DNA of 64,000 bases from Nocardia farcinica (GTDB lineage Bacteria; Actinomycetota; Actinomycetes; Mycobacteriales; Mycobacteriaceae). Both the position numbers and the translations under genes were made by a program. This document shows, in pieces, positions 55,288-64,000 of this stretch. How positions within the stretch are numbered: position 1 is the first letter of the stretch; each line of letters starts with the position of its first letter. The DNA lies in assembly GCF_001182745.1 (NCBI RefSeq), contig NZ_LN868938.1, positions 186,001 through 250,000 on the forward strand, given 5' to 3'. Below the pieces are notes generated by a model. It was not told where the DNA came from. It was given only the letters and a program-made list of their open reading frames with translations, and did not search any database.

Positions 55288-56979
55288 TCAATGCGTGTCG
55301 AATATCTGCTGGTAGGCCGCTACCGCGCGCTCGGTGGCAGCCCGCTCGTCCGCCGTCGGGTGTTCGGGGTCCGCGGCCACCGGCAGCGCGCCCAGTTTCA
55401 GCAACGCCGCCATGAGCAGCATGCGTGCCTTGGTGGCCGTGAGGTTGCTGCCCGCGATCACGGTCGGATCGGTGCGGTAGGCGAGACCGGCGGTGTTGCC
55501 CCGGCCCACCCGCACCACCGGCATCCCCGAGTAGATCGCGAGCGAGAGGGCGGAATTCGTCGCCGGGTCGGCGGAACCGAAGGGCGACATACCCTCGCAG
55601 ACGAAACCGGCCAGCGGCGCGTTCGCCAGGTTCGCGCGCCGGCGAGCCGATACCTCGACCGCGGTGGTGTGGTCCGGTTGCGCGTCCGGACCGACCGCGA
55701 CCGGCACGTAGCGGGTGAACTTGACGATAGTCACCAACGGCATCGCGCTCGGAACCAACTCGCCCGCTGCGTCTTTCACCGTGACATCGACGGTGCGGAT
55801 GCGGCCGTCGGCGGCCTCGGCCACACCGGTCACCTGCTCGGGCAGGCACCCGAGACGGACGTCGGAGCGGTGGGTGTGGCGGTAGGCGGGCGTGTAGGTC
55901 ACCCGCGGCGGTCCGTATCCACCCATGGTGGCGACGATGCCGCCGTGTCCACCGGTCGTCGCGTACCCGCCCGGCCTCGCGTCGACCTTGGTGACCTCGC
56001 GCGCGGAGTACACGAGCTCGTCGACGATCAGCGTGGCGCCGAGCTGGTTTCGGCCCTGCTCGTCCAGCGCGGCTGACGACAGCAGGAACTTGACCCCGTC
56101 GACGATGTTGCGCGCTCCGTCGCCGCTGACCGACTGGTGCCTGCGCTGCGCGGTGTGGCCGACGATCGGCACCGGCGTATCGATGAGCAATCCGAGCCAG
56201 TACAGCGTCTCCTCGGCGGTGGGGCTGCCCTCGAGCCACTGAGCACCGATGTAGTCGCCGGAGCCGAGCACCCGCTGGACGAGGTTGGTGGCCCGCGCCA
56301 GCGTGCGGAGATCCGGTTCGCGGTGCAGGTGGTAGGGGTAGTAGGCGAAGTAGTCCTCGCCCAGCGACTCCGCCGCCCCGTCGGCTTGGCCGCCGGTGTA
56401 GCCGGCGCTGGGCGCGGGCCGAAAGAAGTCGAAGACCGCGTGCGCGCTCAGCCCGATCGGGTGGCCGTGGTCTTCGAGCCCGAACCGCTCGATCTCCTCG
56501 TAGAGCCGCTCGGCGTCGGGGTAGAAGGTCTGTCTGCTGCGCGTGGCGGGCGCCAGCGGCGACGCGGTCGCCGCTTCCCAGGCCGAGCCGTCGGCTTGGC
56601 GAGCCATGTACGGAAGTGGGTAGAGCCCGTCTTCGGGCCGCAGCTCGACCTCGTACACCGGTGTGGCGCCGGCTGTTTCGGTGGCGTGGAGGACGCCCTC
56701 GGCGTCGAGCCAGCCGTCCGGCGGTGCGTAGAGTGCTCGTGCGTCGTACTCCAGCGGATGCGCGGAGTATGCCTCGACGAGAACGGTCACCGGTGCGGCG
56801 AGACGTTGCGGCCGGAGCAGATCGAAGCGCGGTGCGGTGCCGTCGAGGGTGGTCAGCGGCGGCAGCCCGTGGCGAACGCGCGCCTTGCCTGAGGTCACGA
56901 GGTCCGGGCTGTTACCGATGGTGGCGGTGGGCCCGGAGAAGACCGCGATCCGGGCGGGTTCGGGGGTGGGCGTGGTCAT
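55288..56979 (-). CDS. Asparaginase-fold protein in the aromatic cluster, 563 aa
   Basis: ATG overlaps the SDR stop. The region around residues 240-345 follows the type I/II asparaginase template (GSDYIGAQWLEGSPTAEETLYWLGLLIDTPVPIVGHTAQRRHQSVSGDGARNIVDGV, then LIVDELVYSAREVTKVDARPGG). N-terminal start IAVFSGPTATIGNSPD is the first asparaginase motif in modified form. Length is nearly twice that of asparaginases. Likely hydrolyses an amide, lactam or related compound of the pathway; substrate unknown. Confidence 0.7.
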   Translation of the reverse strand: MTTPTPEPARIAVFSGPTATIGNSPDLVTSGKARVRHGLPPLTTLDGTAPRFDLLRPQRLAAPVTVLVEAYSAHPLEYDARALYAPPDGWLDAEGVLHATETAGATPVYEVELRPEDGLYPLPYMARQADGSAWEAATASPLAPATRSRQTFYPDAERLYEEIERFGLEDHGHPIGLSAHAVFDFFRPAPSAGYTGGQADGAAESLGEDYFAYYPYHLHREPDLRTLARATNLVQRVLGSGDYIGAQWLEGSPTAEETLYWLGLLIDTPVPIVGHTAQRRHQSVSGDGARNIVDGVKFLLSSAALDEQGRNQLGATLIVDELVYSAREVTKVDARPGGYATTGGHGGIVATMGGYGPPRVTYTPAYRHTHRSDVRLGCLPEQVTGVAEAADGRIRTVDVTVKDAAGELVPSAMPLVTIVKFTRYVPVAVGPDAQPDHTTAVEVSARRRANLANAPLAGFVCEGMSPFGSADPATNSALSLAIYSGMPVVRVGRGNTAGLAYRTDPTVIAGSNLTATKARMLLMAALLKLGALPVAADPEHPTADERAATERAVAAYQQIFDTH

Positions 56980-57797
56980 GAGATCAGCTCACCGCCCAGC
57001 GGAACGAGGCCGCGGCTGTGCAGGCCGCCGTCGGAGTGGATGACGCAGCCGGTCACCGACTTGGTGCGCTCCTTCGACGCCAGGAAGAGATAGGCCCAGG
57101 CGTGATCAGCCGGTTCGGAGGCGACATGCAGCGGATTGGTGCGGCGGATCAGCTCGGGCAGATCCGGCAGGTCGATCAGGCGTTGCCGGCCGGAGTCCAT
57201 CGCTTCCACACCGCGCAGCTGCGTCACGGTGCCACCTGGCGCGACAGCATTCACCCGGATGTGCGGAGCGAGTTCGAACGACAATTGAGAGAGCAACCCG
57301 CGGACCGCGAATTTCGAGCCGGTGTAGAGCGGACCGCCACCGCCGGGAAGGTAACCCGCGTTCGAAATGGTCAGCACGACGTTGCCCTCCGCGGCGGCCA
57401 GCTCCGGTAGCGCGGCCTTGACCGCCAGCAGCGAGCCTTTGACGTTGATGTCGAACATCTCGGTGAAGGCGGCATCGATCCGGTCCTCCGGCAGGGTGTC
57501 CAGCGAGGCGAAGTAGTCGAAGATCCCCGCGACGGTCACCAGCGTGTCCAGCCGGCCGAACCGCTGGACGGCCTCGGCCACCGCTCGCTTGTGGTCCGCG
57601 AGTCGGCGGACGTCACCCTGGATCGCGGCCACGTCCGCGCCGTATGTCCGCGTCAGCTCCGCGACGGCGTCGGCGGCGCGATCGAGCACGGCGACTCGCG
57701 CGCCTTCGGCGACGAACCGCTCGACCACCGCACGGCCGATTCCGCTGCCACCTCCGGTGATGAGCGCGACCTTTCCGGCCAGCCAACCTTCTGCCAC
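56976..57797 (-). CDS. SDR dehydrogenase, cis-dihydrodiol type, 273 aa
   Basis: GTG start (VAEGWLAGKVALITGGGSGIG) with AAAGGAACAACA upstream; an ATG nine codons earlier is an alternative. Rossmann TGGGSGIG (residues 14-21), NAG-type ISNAG with Ser, YTGSK (catalytic Tyr-Lys), and the family tail CVIHSDGG. Resembles BphB/HcaB dehydrogenases that rearomatise a cis-dihydrodiol to a catechol with NAD. Directly follows the dioxygenase genes, which fits. Confidence 0.85.
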   Translation of the reverse strand: MAEGWLAGKVALITGGGSGIGRAVVERFVAEGARVAVLDRAADAVAELTRTYGADVAAIQGDVRRLADHKRAVAEAVQRFGRLDTLVTVAGIFDYFASLDTLPEDRIDAAFTEMFDINVKGSLLAVKAALPELAAAEGNVVLTISNAGYLPGGGGPLYTGSKFAVRGLLSQLSFELAPHIRVNAVAPGGTVTQLRGVEAMDSGRQRLIDLPDLPELIRRTNPLHVASEPADHAWAYLFLASKERTKSVTGCVIHSDGGLHSRGLVPLGGELIS

Positions 57798-57820
57798 TGT
57801 TGTTCCTTTCACGTCTCTTG

Positions 57821-58024
57821 TCATGCCGTCGGTCCGATCGAGCCCTCGAGCATTCGGGTGAACACGTCCGGCGGCTGCCACGTCAGGGCCTCGAGCTCGA
57901 CGGGATCCAGGCGCACGCACGTGCCGCGCCGCGGTGATCTGATCTCGAGTCGCTCGCCGTTGCCCTCCGTCACCACCCGCACGACGACGTCGGCGAACTC
58001 GTTGCTCAGTCGTTGGGTCGTCAC
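57821..58024 (-). CDS. Small conserved protein of dioxygenase operons, 67 aa
   Basis: GTG start coupled to the beta-subunit stop. NEFADVVVRVVTEGNGERLEIRSPRRGTCVRLDPVELEALTWQPPDVFTRML is the short protein found between dioxygenase and dehydrogenase genes in actinomycete aromatic operons, often misnamed dihydrodiol dehydrogenase. No catalytic residues; role unknown. Confidence 0.75.
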   Translation of the reverse strand: MTTQRLSNEFADVVVRVVTEGNGERLEIRSPRRGTCVRLDPVELEALTWQPPDVFTRMLEGSIGPTA

Positions 58025-58539
58025 AGGAACACCCCGAGGTTGGGAGTGATCAGCGTGGTGTGAGCGAGGCGCACCGTCCGTGCCGCCAGCCGGAAGCCGG
58101 CGGCGGTGTCGTGCAGGATGTCGAACCGCTCGCCGACGATCAGGTCGGACTCGACGCCGTCACCCTGAGCCCGGAAGCACAGGAAGTTGCTGCGGACGTC
58201 GTATTTGTCCGCGGCGTCGAGTGCATCGACGCGCACGTTGGTGATCAGGCGCTGGGTGCGCGACGGTGGATCCTCGGCGTACGCATGCTCGGTGGCGAGC
58301 CGCGAGACCCGCATCTTCATCGAGGCGTAGGTGTCCTTCATGTGGAAGCCGGTGGGCGAGAATTCCAGGCTGCGTGCCTCGGGCCCGCGCGTGACGCGGA
58401 TGGGCATGCGGTAGACGAGATCCTCCGACAGACAATCCAGCCAGCGTTCGAACTCTCGATGGTCGAGGTACTCCGCTTCGCGGTAGAGGAAGTCGGCGCA
58501 CGCCGCGGTGATATCTCGGGAAACCGTGGCGGCGGTCAT
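58021..58539 (-). CDS. Rieske dioxygenase beta (small) subunit, 172 aa
   Basis: ATG overlaps the alpha-subunit stop (ATGA). NTF2-like cone fold pattern (FLYREAEYLDHREFERWLDCLSEDLVYRMPIRVTRG; RLITNVRVDALDAADKYDVRSNFLCFRAQGDGVES). Forms the alpha3beta3 oxygenase with the upstream gene. Length matches BphA2/HcaF-type subunits (about 170-190). Confidence 0.9.
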   Translation of the reverse strand: MTAATVSRDITAACADFLYREAEYLDHREFERWLDCLSEDLVYRMPIRVTRGPEARSLEFSPTGFHMKDTYASMKMRVSRLATEHAYAEDPPSRTQRLITNVRVDALDAADKYDVRSNFLCFRAQGDGVESDLIVGERFDILHDTAAGFRLAARTVRLAHTTLITPNLGVFL

Positions 58540-59945
58540 CGTCGGACCTCCTGGCCGTCGACCTCGTCCGCGGTGGACACCTCGTGCAGCCAGCGCCGGT
58601 AGAAGGCGCGCTGTGGCGCTTCCCCCAGTGCGGTCGTCGTCGCGCGTCCGGGGAATGCCCACTCGGGGTCCTCGGCGTAGTCGCTCATACCGTTCAAACC
58701 GAGCTGGAAGTTGAATCGCATACCGTTCTTGCGGGCGAAGACGGATCTGCCCGCGACTGGAGCGCCGCCCCAGACCACCGTGTCGTCCTGTTCCAGGATC
58801 CCGGCCGGTCCGTGCATGCTCAGCGCCGCGACGTAGGCCTCCTCGTTGAAATCGGCGGGTGCGCTGTTCCAGCCCAACGTCCAGTTCCAGTTGACGATCG
58901 TGTCCGGGCCGGTCGGCTGCCACTGGCGCAGATAGGTGAACACCGCGGGCGGCGCGTCCGGATGCGGTGCTGCGGGTACCCGCACCAGCCCGAGGTTGGG
59001 GAAGATGAGAAATGTGGTCGCCGAGTGGTTTTCGACGAATTGTCGCTGGTCGGCCGGGAGCCGGTCCAACTGGAAGGTCTCGGCGACCTCCGGCGGGAAC
59101 CCCGAGCGGTGCCAGGGCGGGGGCAGGAACCCGTCGTTGACGATCATCCCGTGGCCCTCGTCGAAGAACACGTGCCGCGAGACGCCCTGCGGCCCTGCGC
59201 CACCCGTCTCGATGCCGGGGAACATCCCGACTTCCTCGGCAGAGCGATGCAGGGAGGGGACGTGGTAGGCGTCCGCCATGAAGTTCTCTGCGCCTGACTT
59301 CCAATTCGCTGGTACCCGCCAGCGGTGTGGCTCGCCGATAGCGGACATGCCCTGCTCGTTGAGTCCGAGCAACGCGTCCAAGTACCAGCGCATCCCACCG
59401 AGGTATTCGTCGAGGGTGGGGGCACCGGGATCGAGCGAGGCGAAGATCAGGCCGTGGACCGAATCGACATGCGGCGCCGCGGCGAGGCCCCACTGCTCGG
59501 CATCGAGTTTTCGGTATGCCTTCTTCCGGTGCGGCGCTCCGCTCCAGTCGCCGTTGTTCTTGAAGACCCACGAGTGGTACGGACAACGGAAGTGGGAGCT
59601 GTTTCCTTTTTCCACCCGGCACACCGGACTGCCGCGGTGTGTGCATTTGTTGAAAAGGACGTTGATGCGTCCGTCCTCGTCGCGAACGACGATGAACTGG
59701 TCCTGCCCGATGTACCGGAGCACATAGTCACCCGGTGTCGGAATTTCCGTCTCGTGGGCGACGAAGCACCAACAGCGTGCGAATATCCGGTCCAGCTCGT
59801 ACCGGTAGATGTCGGGGTCGCTGAATATCCGTGGAGAGACTATTCCCTGTTCCAGCTCGCGGTCCATCCGGCGGAAGAATTCTTCCGTCGAGCTCGGTGA
59901 TTCGGTGGGCCCACCGGACGTGGGCAGGGTTTTCCGGTCGAACAC
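58536..59945 (-). CDS. Rieske dioxygenase alpha (large) subunit, 469 aa
   Basis: GTG start (VFDRKTLPTSGG) with GAGGAG eight bases upstream, giving the normal family length; a longer frame to 60107 would cross the promoter. Rieske ligands C101-x-H103 and C121-x2-H124 (CTHRG, CPYHSW); mononuclear iron site in DAYHVPSLH (D226, H229, H234). Adds O2 to an aromatic ring as a cis-dihydrodiol. No ferredoxin or reductase gene is in the window, so electrons must come from elsewhere. Confidence 0.93.
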   Translation of the reverse strand: MFDRKTLPTSGGPTESPSSTEEFFRRMDRELEQGIVSPRIFSDPDIYRYELDRIFARCWCFVAHETEIPTPGDYVLRYIGQDQFIVVRDEDGRINVLFNKCTHRGSPVCRVEKGNSSHFRCPYHSWVFKNNGDWSGAPHRKKAYRKLDAEQWGLAAAPHVDSVHGLIFASLDPGAPTLDEYLGGMRWYLDALLGLNEQGMSAIGEPHRWRVPANWKSGAENFMADAYHVPSLHRSAEEVGMFPGIETGGAGPQGVSRHVFFDEGHGMIVNDGFLPPPWHRSGFPPEVAETFQLDRLPADQRQFVENHSATTFLIFPNLGLVRVPAAPHPDAPPAVFTYLRQWQPTGPDTIVNWNWTLGWNSAPADFNEEAYVAALSMHGPAGILEQDDTVVWGGAPVAGRSVFARKNGMRFNFQLGLNGMSDYAEDPEWAFPGRATTTALGEAPQRAFYRRWLHEVSTADEVDGQEVRR

Positions 59946-60127
59946 GTGGCTTTCTCCTCGCGCTGCAATCACGGTATTTTCGGGTAACCTACGAGCGGCT
60001 CGAGCACCCGGCAACGGAATCGGTCCGAATGCTGGAACGGCCTTGGAACAGTCGATTTCCGGTCGGCTGCCGCGCCGACGGACTATGGTCGATAGCCGCG
60101 GATTCACTGAACGATCGAGGTGCTGTA

Positions 60128-62443
60128 ATGGCCGATACCGCGCCCCTGCCGGGCCTGCCGGTGGAACTGACCAGCCTGGTGGGCCGCACGGTGGAGTCGG
60201 CGGAGATCCGGCGGCTGCTGGGGAACGCGCGGCTGGTCACCCTCACCGGTATGGGCGGGGTCGGCAAGACGCGATTGGCGCTGCAGGTGGCGCGGAAGGC
60301 CAGGCGCGGTTTCGCCGACGGCGCGCTCGTGGTGGAACTGGCCGAGGTCTCCGACCCGGCACTGGTTCCGCTGACGGTCGCCCAGGGACTCGGTGTGTCG
60401 ACCCACCTGCCGGATGTGGTGGCGACGCTGATCGATTACCTGCGCGGCCGCGAACTGCTGCTGGTGCTGGACAACTGCGAACACCTGCTCGACGAGAGCG
60501 CGGTGCTGGTCCGGAATCTCCTGTCGGCCTGCGCCGCGCTGCGGATTCTGGTCACCAGCCGCGAACCGTTGCGGGTCGCTGGTGAACACGTCTTCGAAGT
60601 CGGGCCGCTCGGTGTCGGGCTGCCGGCCGACTGTCCCGGTGGGCCCGGCGACATCAGGCCCGACGCGGTGACGTTGTTCGTCGAGAGAGCCGCCGCGGCG
60701 GCGCCGGGCTTCCGCATCACCCCGGAGAACGCCGCCACGATCGAGGAACTGTGCCGCAGGCTGGACGGCCTACCGCTGGCGATCGAGTTGGCTGCCGGAC
60801 GGATGCGGGCGCTCTCGCCCCGGGAACTGCTCGACCGGCTCGCCGACCATCACCGGCTGCTCAGTGCCGGCGACCGTTCGGCATCCCCGCGTCACCAGTC
60901 GCTACGGGCCACGCTGGACTGGAGCTACGGGTTGTGCTCACCTCAGGAACGTCGGCTCTGGGAGCGGCTGTCGGTCTTCAACGGTCCCGTGTGCCTGCAG
61001 GTCGCCGAATCGGTGTGCAGCGACCCCGGGCTGCCGTGCGAAGCCGTCGTGGACGGGATGGCGGCCCTGGTCGACAAGTCGATCGTCGTGCGACATGTGA
61101 CGGGCGGGCGCGCGACCTACCGGATGTTGGAGACAGTGCGCGAATACGGGCTGCGCAAGCTGCGCGCACGCGCCGACGACGCCGCGGTGGTGGGGCGATA
61201 TCGCGCCTACTATCAGCGGCTGGCGCGGGAGTTCGACGCGAGCTGGTTCGGGCCGGGCCAGGAGCGGCTGGTGGAGCGGATGCGCGGCGAGCACGCGAAC
61301 CTGCGGGCGGTGCTCGATTCGCTGCTGTCCGACCCGGCGGGCGGGCCTGCCGGTCTCGGCATGGCGGCCGCACTCTTCTGGTACTGGCTGGGATGCGGAC
61401 AGCAGCGCGAGGGCAGGCACTGGCTCGATCGTGCGCTGTCCTCGAACACGGCGCCCAGTTCCGAACGCGCGGCAGCGCTTTGGTCCAACGGATACCTGGC
61501 GGTGGCCGAGGGGAAGGCCGTCGTCGCGCTCGACCTGCTGCGAGCGAGCCAGGAGTTGGCGATCGAATTGGGCGACACCGTGAACCTCGCGCACGCGACG
61601 CATTTCCGTGGCGTCGCCGAACACAACCTCGGGAACACCGCCTTGGGCATGAAGCTGATCGAGGAGGGTTCGGCAATGGAGGAGGCGGGCGGTCCCGGCC
61701 TGCTGCACATTCTGGCGTTGGAGCAATTGGGCTGGGCGTACTGCCTACGTCACGAACCCGAGCGTGCGCTGGAAGTGCTCGAGCAGTGTCGCCGGGCCTT
61801 GACCGCGCGTGGTGAACGCTGGCTGCTGTCGTGGATCAACGCGTTCCTCGGGCTGGCGCACTGGATGCGCGGGGAGTATGGGCTCGCCGACAGCCACCTG
61901 CGGGAGGCGTTGACCGACAAGCGCGCCTTCCACGACGCGTTGGGAATCGCGGTGGTGATGGAGGTGCTGGCGTGGGTGGCCGCGGCCGAAGGACGGGCAG
62001 AGCATGCGGCCGGGCTGATGGGTGCGGTCCGACAGGTGTGGGAGCCGCTCGGTGAGTACCCCGGAGGTTTCGAGTTGCGCAACTGGAGTGATCGCACCGC
62101 GCGGGAATGCCGGGCGGTGCTGGGGGACAGGGTATTCGAGGCGGCTTTCGCCGACGGCCGTCGGCTCGGAACCGAGCGAGCGGTCGATTTCGCCCTGGGT
62201 GTGCCGCCGCGGGGCGACGAGCCCGGGGCGCCGCGCGCCGCGGATCCGGTGACGGCCCTGCTGACTCCGCGCGAGTTGGAAGTCGGCAGGCTGCTCGCCG
62301 AGGGAATGACCAACAAGCAGATCGCGCAGGCGTTGGTGGTCGCGCTGCGGACCGTGGACAGCCACGTCGAACACATCTTCGCGAAGCTGGGGGTGAACTC
62401 GCGCACGCAGGCGGCGTTGTTGCTGTCAGAGCGTGGACGGTGA
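60128..62443 (+). CDS. LuxR-family regulator with NB-ARC-type ATPase, 771 aa
   Basis: ATG MADTAPLPGLPVELTSLVGR with GAGGT upstream; longer frames cover the divergent promoter. P-loop GMGGVGKT (41-48), Walker B LLLVLDNCE, RNBS-type LRILVTSREPLRV, a long helical repeat region, and a C-terminal LuxR HTH (LTPRELEVGRLLAEGMTNKQIAQAL). ATP-dependent signal-sensing activator, divergent from the dioxygenase operon and possibly its regulator. Confidence 0.88.
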   Translation: MADTAPLPGLPVELTSLVGRTVESAEIRRLLGNARLVTLTGMGGVGKTRLALQVARKARRGFADGALVVELAEVSDPALVPLTVAQGLGVSTHLPDVVATLIDYLRGRELLLVLDNCEHLLDESAVLVRNLLSACAALRILVTSREPLRVAGEHVFEVGPLGVGLPADCPGGPGDIRPDAVTLFVERAAAAAPGFRITPENAATIEELCRRLDGLPLAIELAAGRMRALSPRELLDRLADHHRLLSAGDRSASPRHQSLRATLDWSYGLCSPQERRLWERLSVFNGPVCLQVAESVCSDPGLPCEAVVDGMAALVDKSIVVRHVTGGRATYRMLETVREYGLRKLRARADDAAVVGRYRAYYQRLAREFDASWFGPGQERLVERMRGEHANLRAVLDSLLSDPAGGPAGLGMAAALFWYWLGCGQQREGRHWLDRALSSNTAPSSERAAALWSNGYLAVAEGKAVVALDLLRASQELAIELGDTVNLAHATHFRGVAEHNLGNTALGMKLIEEGSAMEEAGGPGLLHILALEQLGWAYCLRHEPERALEVLEQCRRALTARGERWLLSWINAFLGLAHWMRGEYGLADSHLREALTDKRAFHDALGIAVVMEVLAWVAAAEGRAEHAAGLMGAVRQVWEPLGEYPGGFELRNWSDRTARECRAVLGDRVFEAAFADGRRLGTERAVDFALGVPPRGDEPGAPRAADPVTALLTPRELEVGRLLAEGMTNKQIAQALVVALRTVDSHVEHIFAKLGVNSRTQAALLLSERGR

Positions 62444-62506
62444 CGACGACGGCGCAGGCCGTGCTGCGGCGGGCAGGGTGAGGCACCCTGGTGACCCGGG
62501 AGCATT

Positions 62507-62539
62507 CCCGCCCGGACGCCGGTGCGACGTCCGGGCGGG
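62507..62539. terminator. Bidirectional terminator between converging genes
   Basis: CCCGCCCGGACG (62507-62518) and CGTCCGGGCGGG (62528-62539): 12-bp perfect stem between the LuxR stop and the OYE stop. Confidence 0.85.
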
Positions 62540-62542
62540 CGC

Positions 62543-63703
62543 TCACGACCGGACGTCCTGGCCCGCGCGTGGGATCCAGCCCGGCCGGCTGAGCAGGTAG
62601 CGGACCATGCGGGGTGGAATCGTCAAGGCAGCCGCGATCTCGTCGTGATCGGCCGGCAACTGCGTCCGGATGCTGTGGTGTGCACCGGATTTCACCTTGT
62701 CGACCCATTCGGGGTCGATGAGCGCGGCGCGTCCGACGGCGACCAGATCCGCACCCGCCGCCATCGCGTCCTCGGCGTCGTCGAGAGTCCGTATCCCCCC
62801 GCTGGCGACCACGGCGCTCCGTCCGCCGACGGCCGCCGCGATGGCGGGAATCGGGTTGCGGGATTCCACCGCCGCTCGGGGCTTCGTCCAGTCCCGGTCC
62901 TCCGGCTGTGGGGAGTTCCTGCGAAAGTCGTCCATGGAGATGTGCACGTAGTCCACATCCTCGGCCAGGCGGTGGGCCAGGTGCGCGGCGTCGTCCAGCG
63001 TGTACCCGCCGGGTTCGGACTCGAACGGCGTGACCCGAAAACCCAGGGTGATTTCGCGCCCGATCGCCGCGCGCACCGTTCGAGCCACCGCGAGCGGAAA
63101 GCGCATGCGCTCGTCGAGCCCGCCGCCCCACTGATCGGTGCGCCGGTTGGCGCGCGGGGAGAAGAACTGGTGGATCAGATAGTGATTCGCGCCGTGGATC
63201 TCGATGCCGTCGAATCCTGCTGCCACACCGAGCGCTGCGGCGCGGCCGAATGCCTCGAGCAGTTCGGGGATCTCGTCGCCGGCCAGTTCTCTCGGCACCG
63301 TGGCATCGGGGCGCAGGGAGGGAACCGCCGACGGGCCGCGGATTCCCGCGGGGCCGACGAGATCCGGGATCGCGATGCGGCCGCCGTCGTAGATCTGCAG
63401 GATGCCGAGCCCGCCGGTGCCCCGCATCGCGCGGGCGACGGCGGTGAGACTGGTGAGATGTTCCGCGCCGGTGGCGCCGATGCCCTGCCACGCCCGGCCG
63501 TCCTCGTGTATGTACGCGCACGAGGTGATGGCGGCACCGAACTCGGTGGCGCCCCGCCGGGCCAGATAGCTCAATTCGTCGTCGGTGACCGAGCCGTCGG
63601 GATTGGAGGCGTTGGTGGTCATCGGTGCGAGGACGAATCTGTTTCGCAGTATCGCGCCGGATCGGAGGCGGAGGGGCGCCCAGGGGTCTGGGTGATCGCG
63701 CAC
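62543..63703 (-). CDS. Old Yellow Enzyme-type NADH:flavin oxidoreductase, 386 aa
   Basis: GTG start with AGGAG eight bases upstream. FMN-barrel landmarks: NRFVLAPMTTN, GFDGIEIHGANHYLIHQFFSPRANRRTDQWGGG, VVASGGIRTLDDAEDAMAAGADLVAVGRAALIDPEW. Lacks the C-terminal iron-sulfur and second flavin domains of the 2,4-dienoyl-CoA reductase subclass. Reduces alpha,beta-unsaturated carbonyls; may act on a ring-cleavage product here. Confidence 0.9.
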   Translation of the reverse strand: MRDHPDPWAPLRLRSGAILRNRFVLAPMTTNASNPDGSVTDDELSYLARRGATEFGAAITSCAYIHEDGRAWQGIGATGAEHLTSLTAVARAMRGTGGLGILQIYDGGRIAIPDLVGPAGIRGPSAVPSLRPDATVPRELAGDEIPELLEAFGRAAALGVAAGFDGIEIHGANHYLIHQFFSPRANRRTDQWGGGLDERMRFPLAVARTVRAAIGREITLGFRVTPFESEPGGYTLDDAAHLAHRLAEDVDYVHISMDDFRRNSPQPEDRDWTKPRAAVESRNPIPAIAAAVGGRSAVVASGGIRTLDDAEDAMAAGADLVAVGRAALIDPEWVDKVKSGAHHSIRTQLPADHDEIAAALTIPPRMVRYLLSRPGWIPRAGQDVRS

Positions 63704-63739
63704 GGTGACAACTCCTGTGGGTAGGGGACGAGACGATGG

Positions 63740-64000
63740 TCAGGCCAGCGGCGGTGGCGTCGGGCGGACCGCGTAGGACAGGGCGATCGATCGACCTGTC
63801 CGCGGATCGCCCAGTTCCACGCTCCAGCCGGCGCTGAACTGGTCGACCTCGGGCCGCATCGGGATGGTGCCGGACATCAGCACGGTCCCGGGTTCGAACA
63901 AGCCACGCGAACGCAGGTCCTCGATCCAGTACTGGGGCGTCAGCAACTCGGCGAGGGTCCCCTGTTGAATGACGGTCGGCTCCCCGTCGACCAGCACCGA
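63740..64000 (-). CDS. DUF2848 protein (5' end outside window)
   Basis: Only the last 86 codons or so are visible. GTLAELLTPQYWIEDLRSRG and GTVLMSGTIPMRPEVDQFSAGWSVELGDPRTGRSIALSYAV match the C-terminal pattern of DUF2848, a fumarylacetoacetase-related family common in aromatic and amide degradation clusters. A GTG near 63997 is internal, not the real start; the gene continues beyond the window. Confidence 0.7.
   Translation of the reverse strand, partial: SVLVDGEPTVIQQGTLAELLTPQYWIEDLRSRGLFEPGTVLMSGTIPMRPEVDQFSAGWSVELGDPRTGRSIALSYAVRPTPPPLA

Noticed and set aside
58540..59646. N-terminal extension of the dioxygenase beta subunit (541 codons in total)
   Set aside because: The extension is out of frame with the alpha subunit and has shadow composition; the ATGA-coupled start at 58539 gives the normal 172 residues.

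Overview
The window is very GC-rich actinobacterial DNA. Gene style (abundant GTG/TTG starts, ATGA/GTGA start-stop overlaps, aromatic catabolism genes) suits a mycolate actinomycete such as Nocardia or Rhodococcus; the genus is an inference. About 1-51.3 kb is the integrase-proximal part of an integrated siphophage (temperate prophage). About 51.3-64 kb is host chromosome. The other prophage end (intact tRNA, attL, probably the endolysin) lies left of position 1.

Prophage, read right to left on the minus strand. A tRNA 3'-fragment (attR), four direct repeats (likely integrase arm sites) and a tyrosine integrase form the integration module. Two divergent XRE-type regulators sit around an inverted repeat (switch). 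Leftward early genes follow: excisionase-like HTH, DinD-like antirepressor, Erf recombinase, two-module HNH protein, HTH/replication-like proteins, a TrmH-type methyltransferase, a calcineurin-type phosphoesterase and many tiny ORFs. Then come terminase small and large subunits, portal, MuF-protease fusion, capsid with fused scaffold, an r1t-type holin, major tail protein, fibre/appendage-like proteins, head-tail adaptor and completion proteins, a 1900-aa tape measure with a built-in NlpC/P60 peptidase, and tail-tip genes running off the left edge.

Three plus-strand islands interrupt the minus-strand virion genes: 9.7-11.8 kb, 20.1-25.7 kb (with two short minus-strand genes inside it) and a single XRE-TPR regulator at 30.9-32.1 kb. 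The first island is the most unusual. It has a promoter covered by two 15-bp palindromes, three protein genes (the last with an HTH), then a promoter firing into three hairpins that resemble type I-E CRISPR repeats, then a strong UUCG-tetraloop terminator; there are no cas genes. I read it as a candidate anti-CRISPR-type locus with a CRISPR-repeat-mimic RNA. A second system-level signal is a family of at least seven near-identical promoters on both strands. Each is followed by a 5'-proximal mRNA hairpin and a GGAAGGAGCCGGACATG-type start box in front of tiny genes; the hairpin recurs with compensatory stem changes.

Chromosomal part. A plus-strand ubiD-flavoprotein-ubiX operon converges on a minus-strand operon encoding a two-component Rieske ring-hydroxylating dioxygenase, a small conserved protein, a cis-dihydrodiol-type SDR dehydrogenase, an asparaginase-fold protein and a LysR regulator. 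A divergent LuxR-family ATPase regulator, an Old Yellow Enzyme-like oxidoreductase and a DUF2848 protein (cut by the window end) follow. Together they look like an aromatic-acid degradation cluster: UbiX makes prenylated FMN for UbiD (de)carboxylation, and the dioxygenase and dehydrogenase hydroxylate and rearomatise the ring. The substrate cannot be read from sequence.
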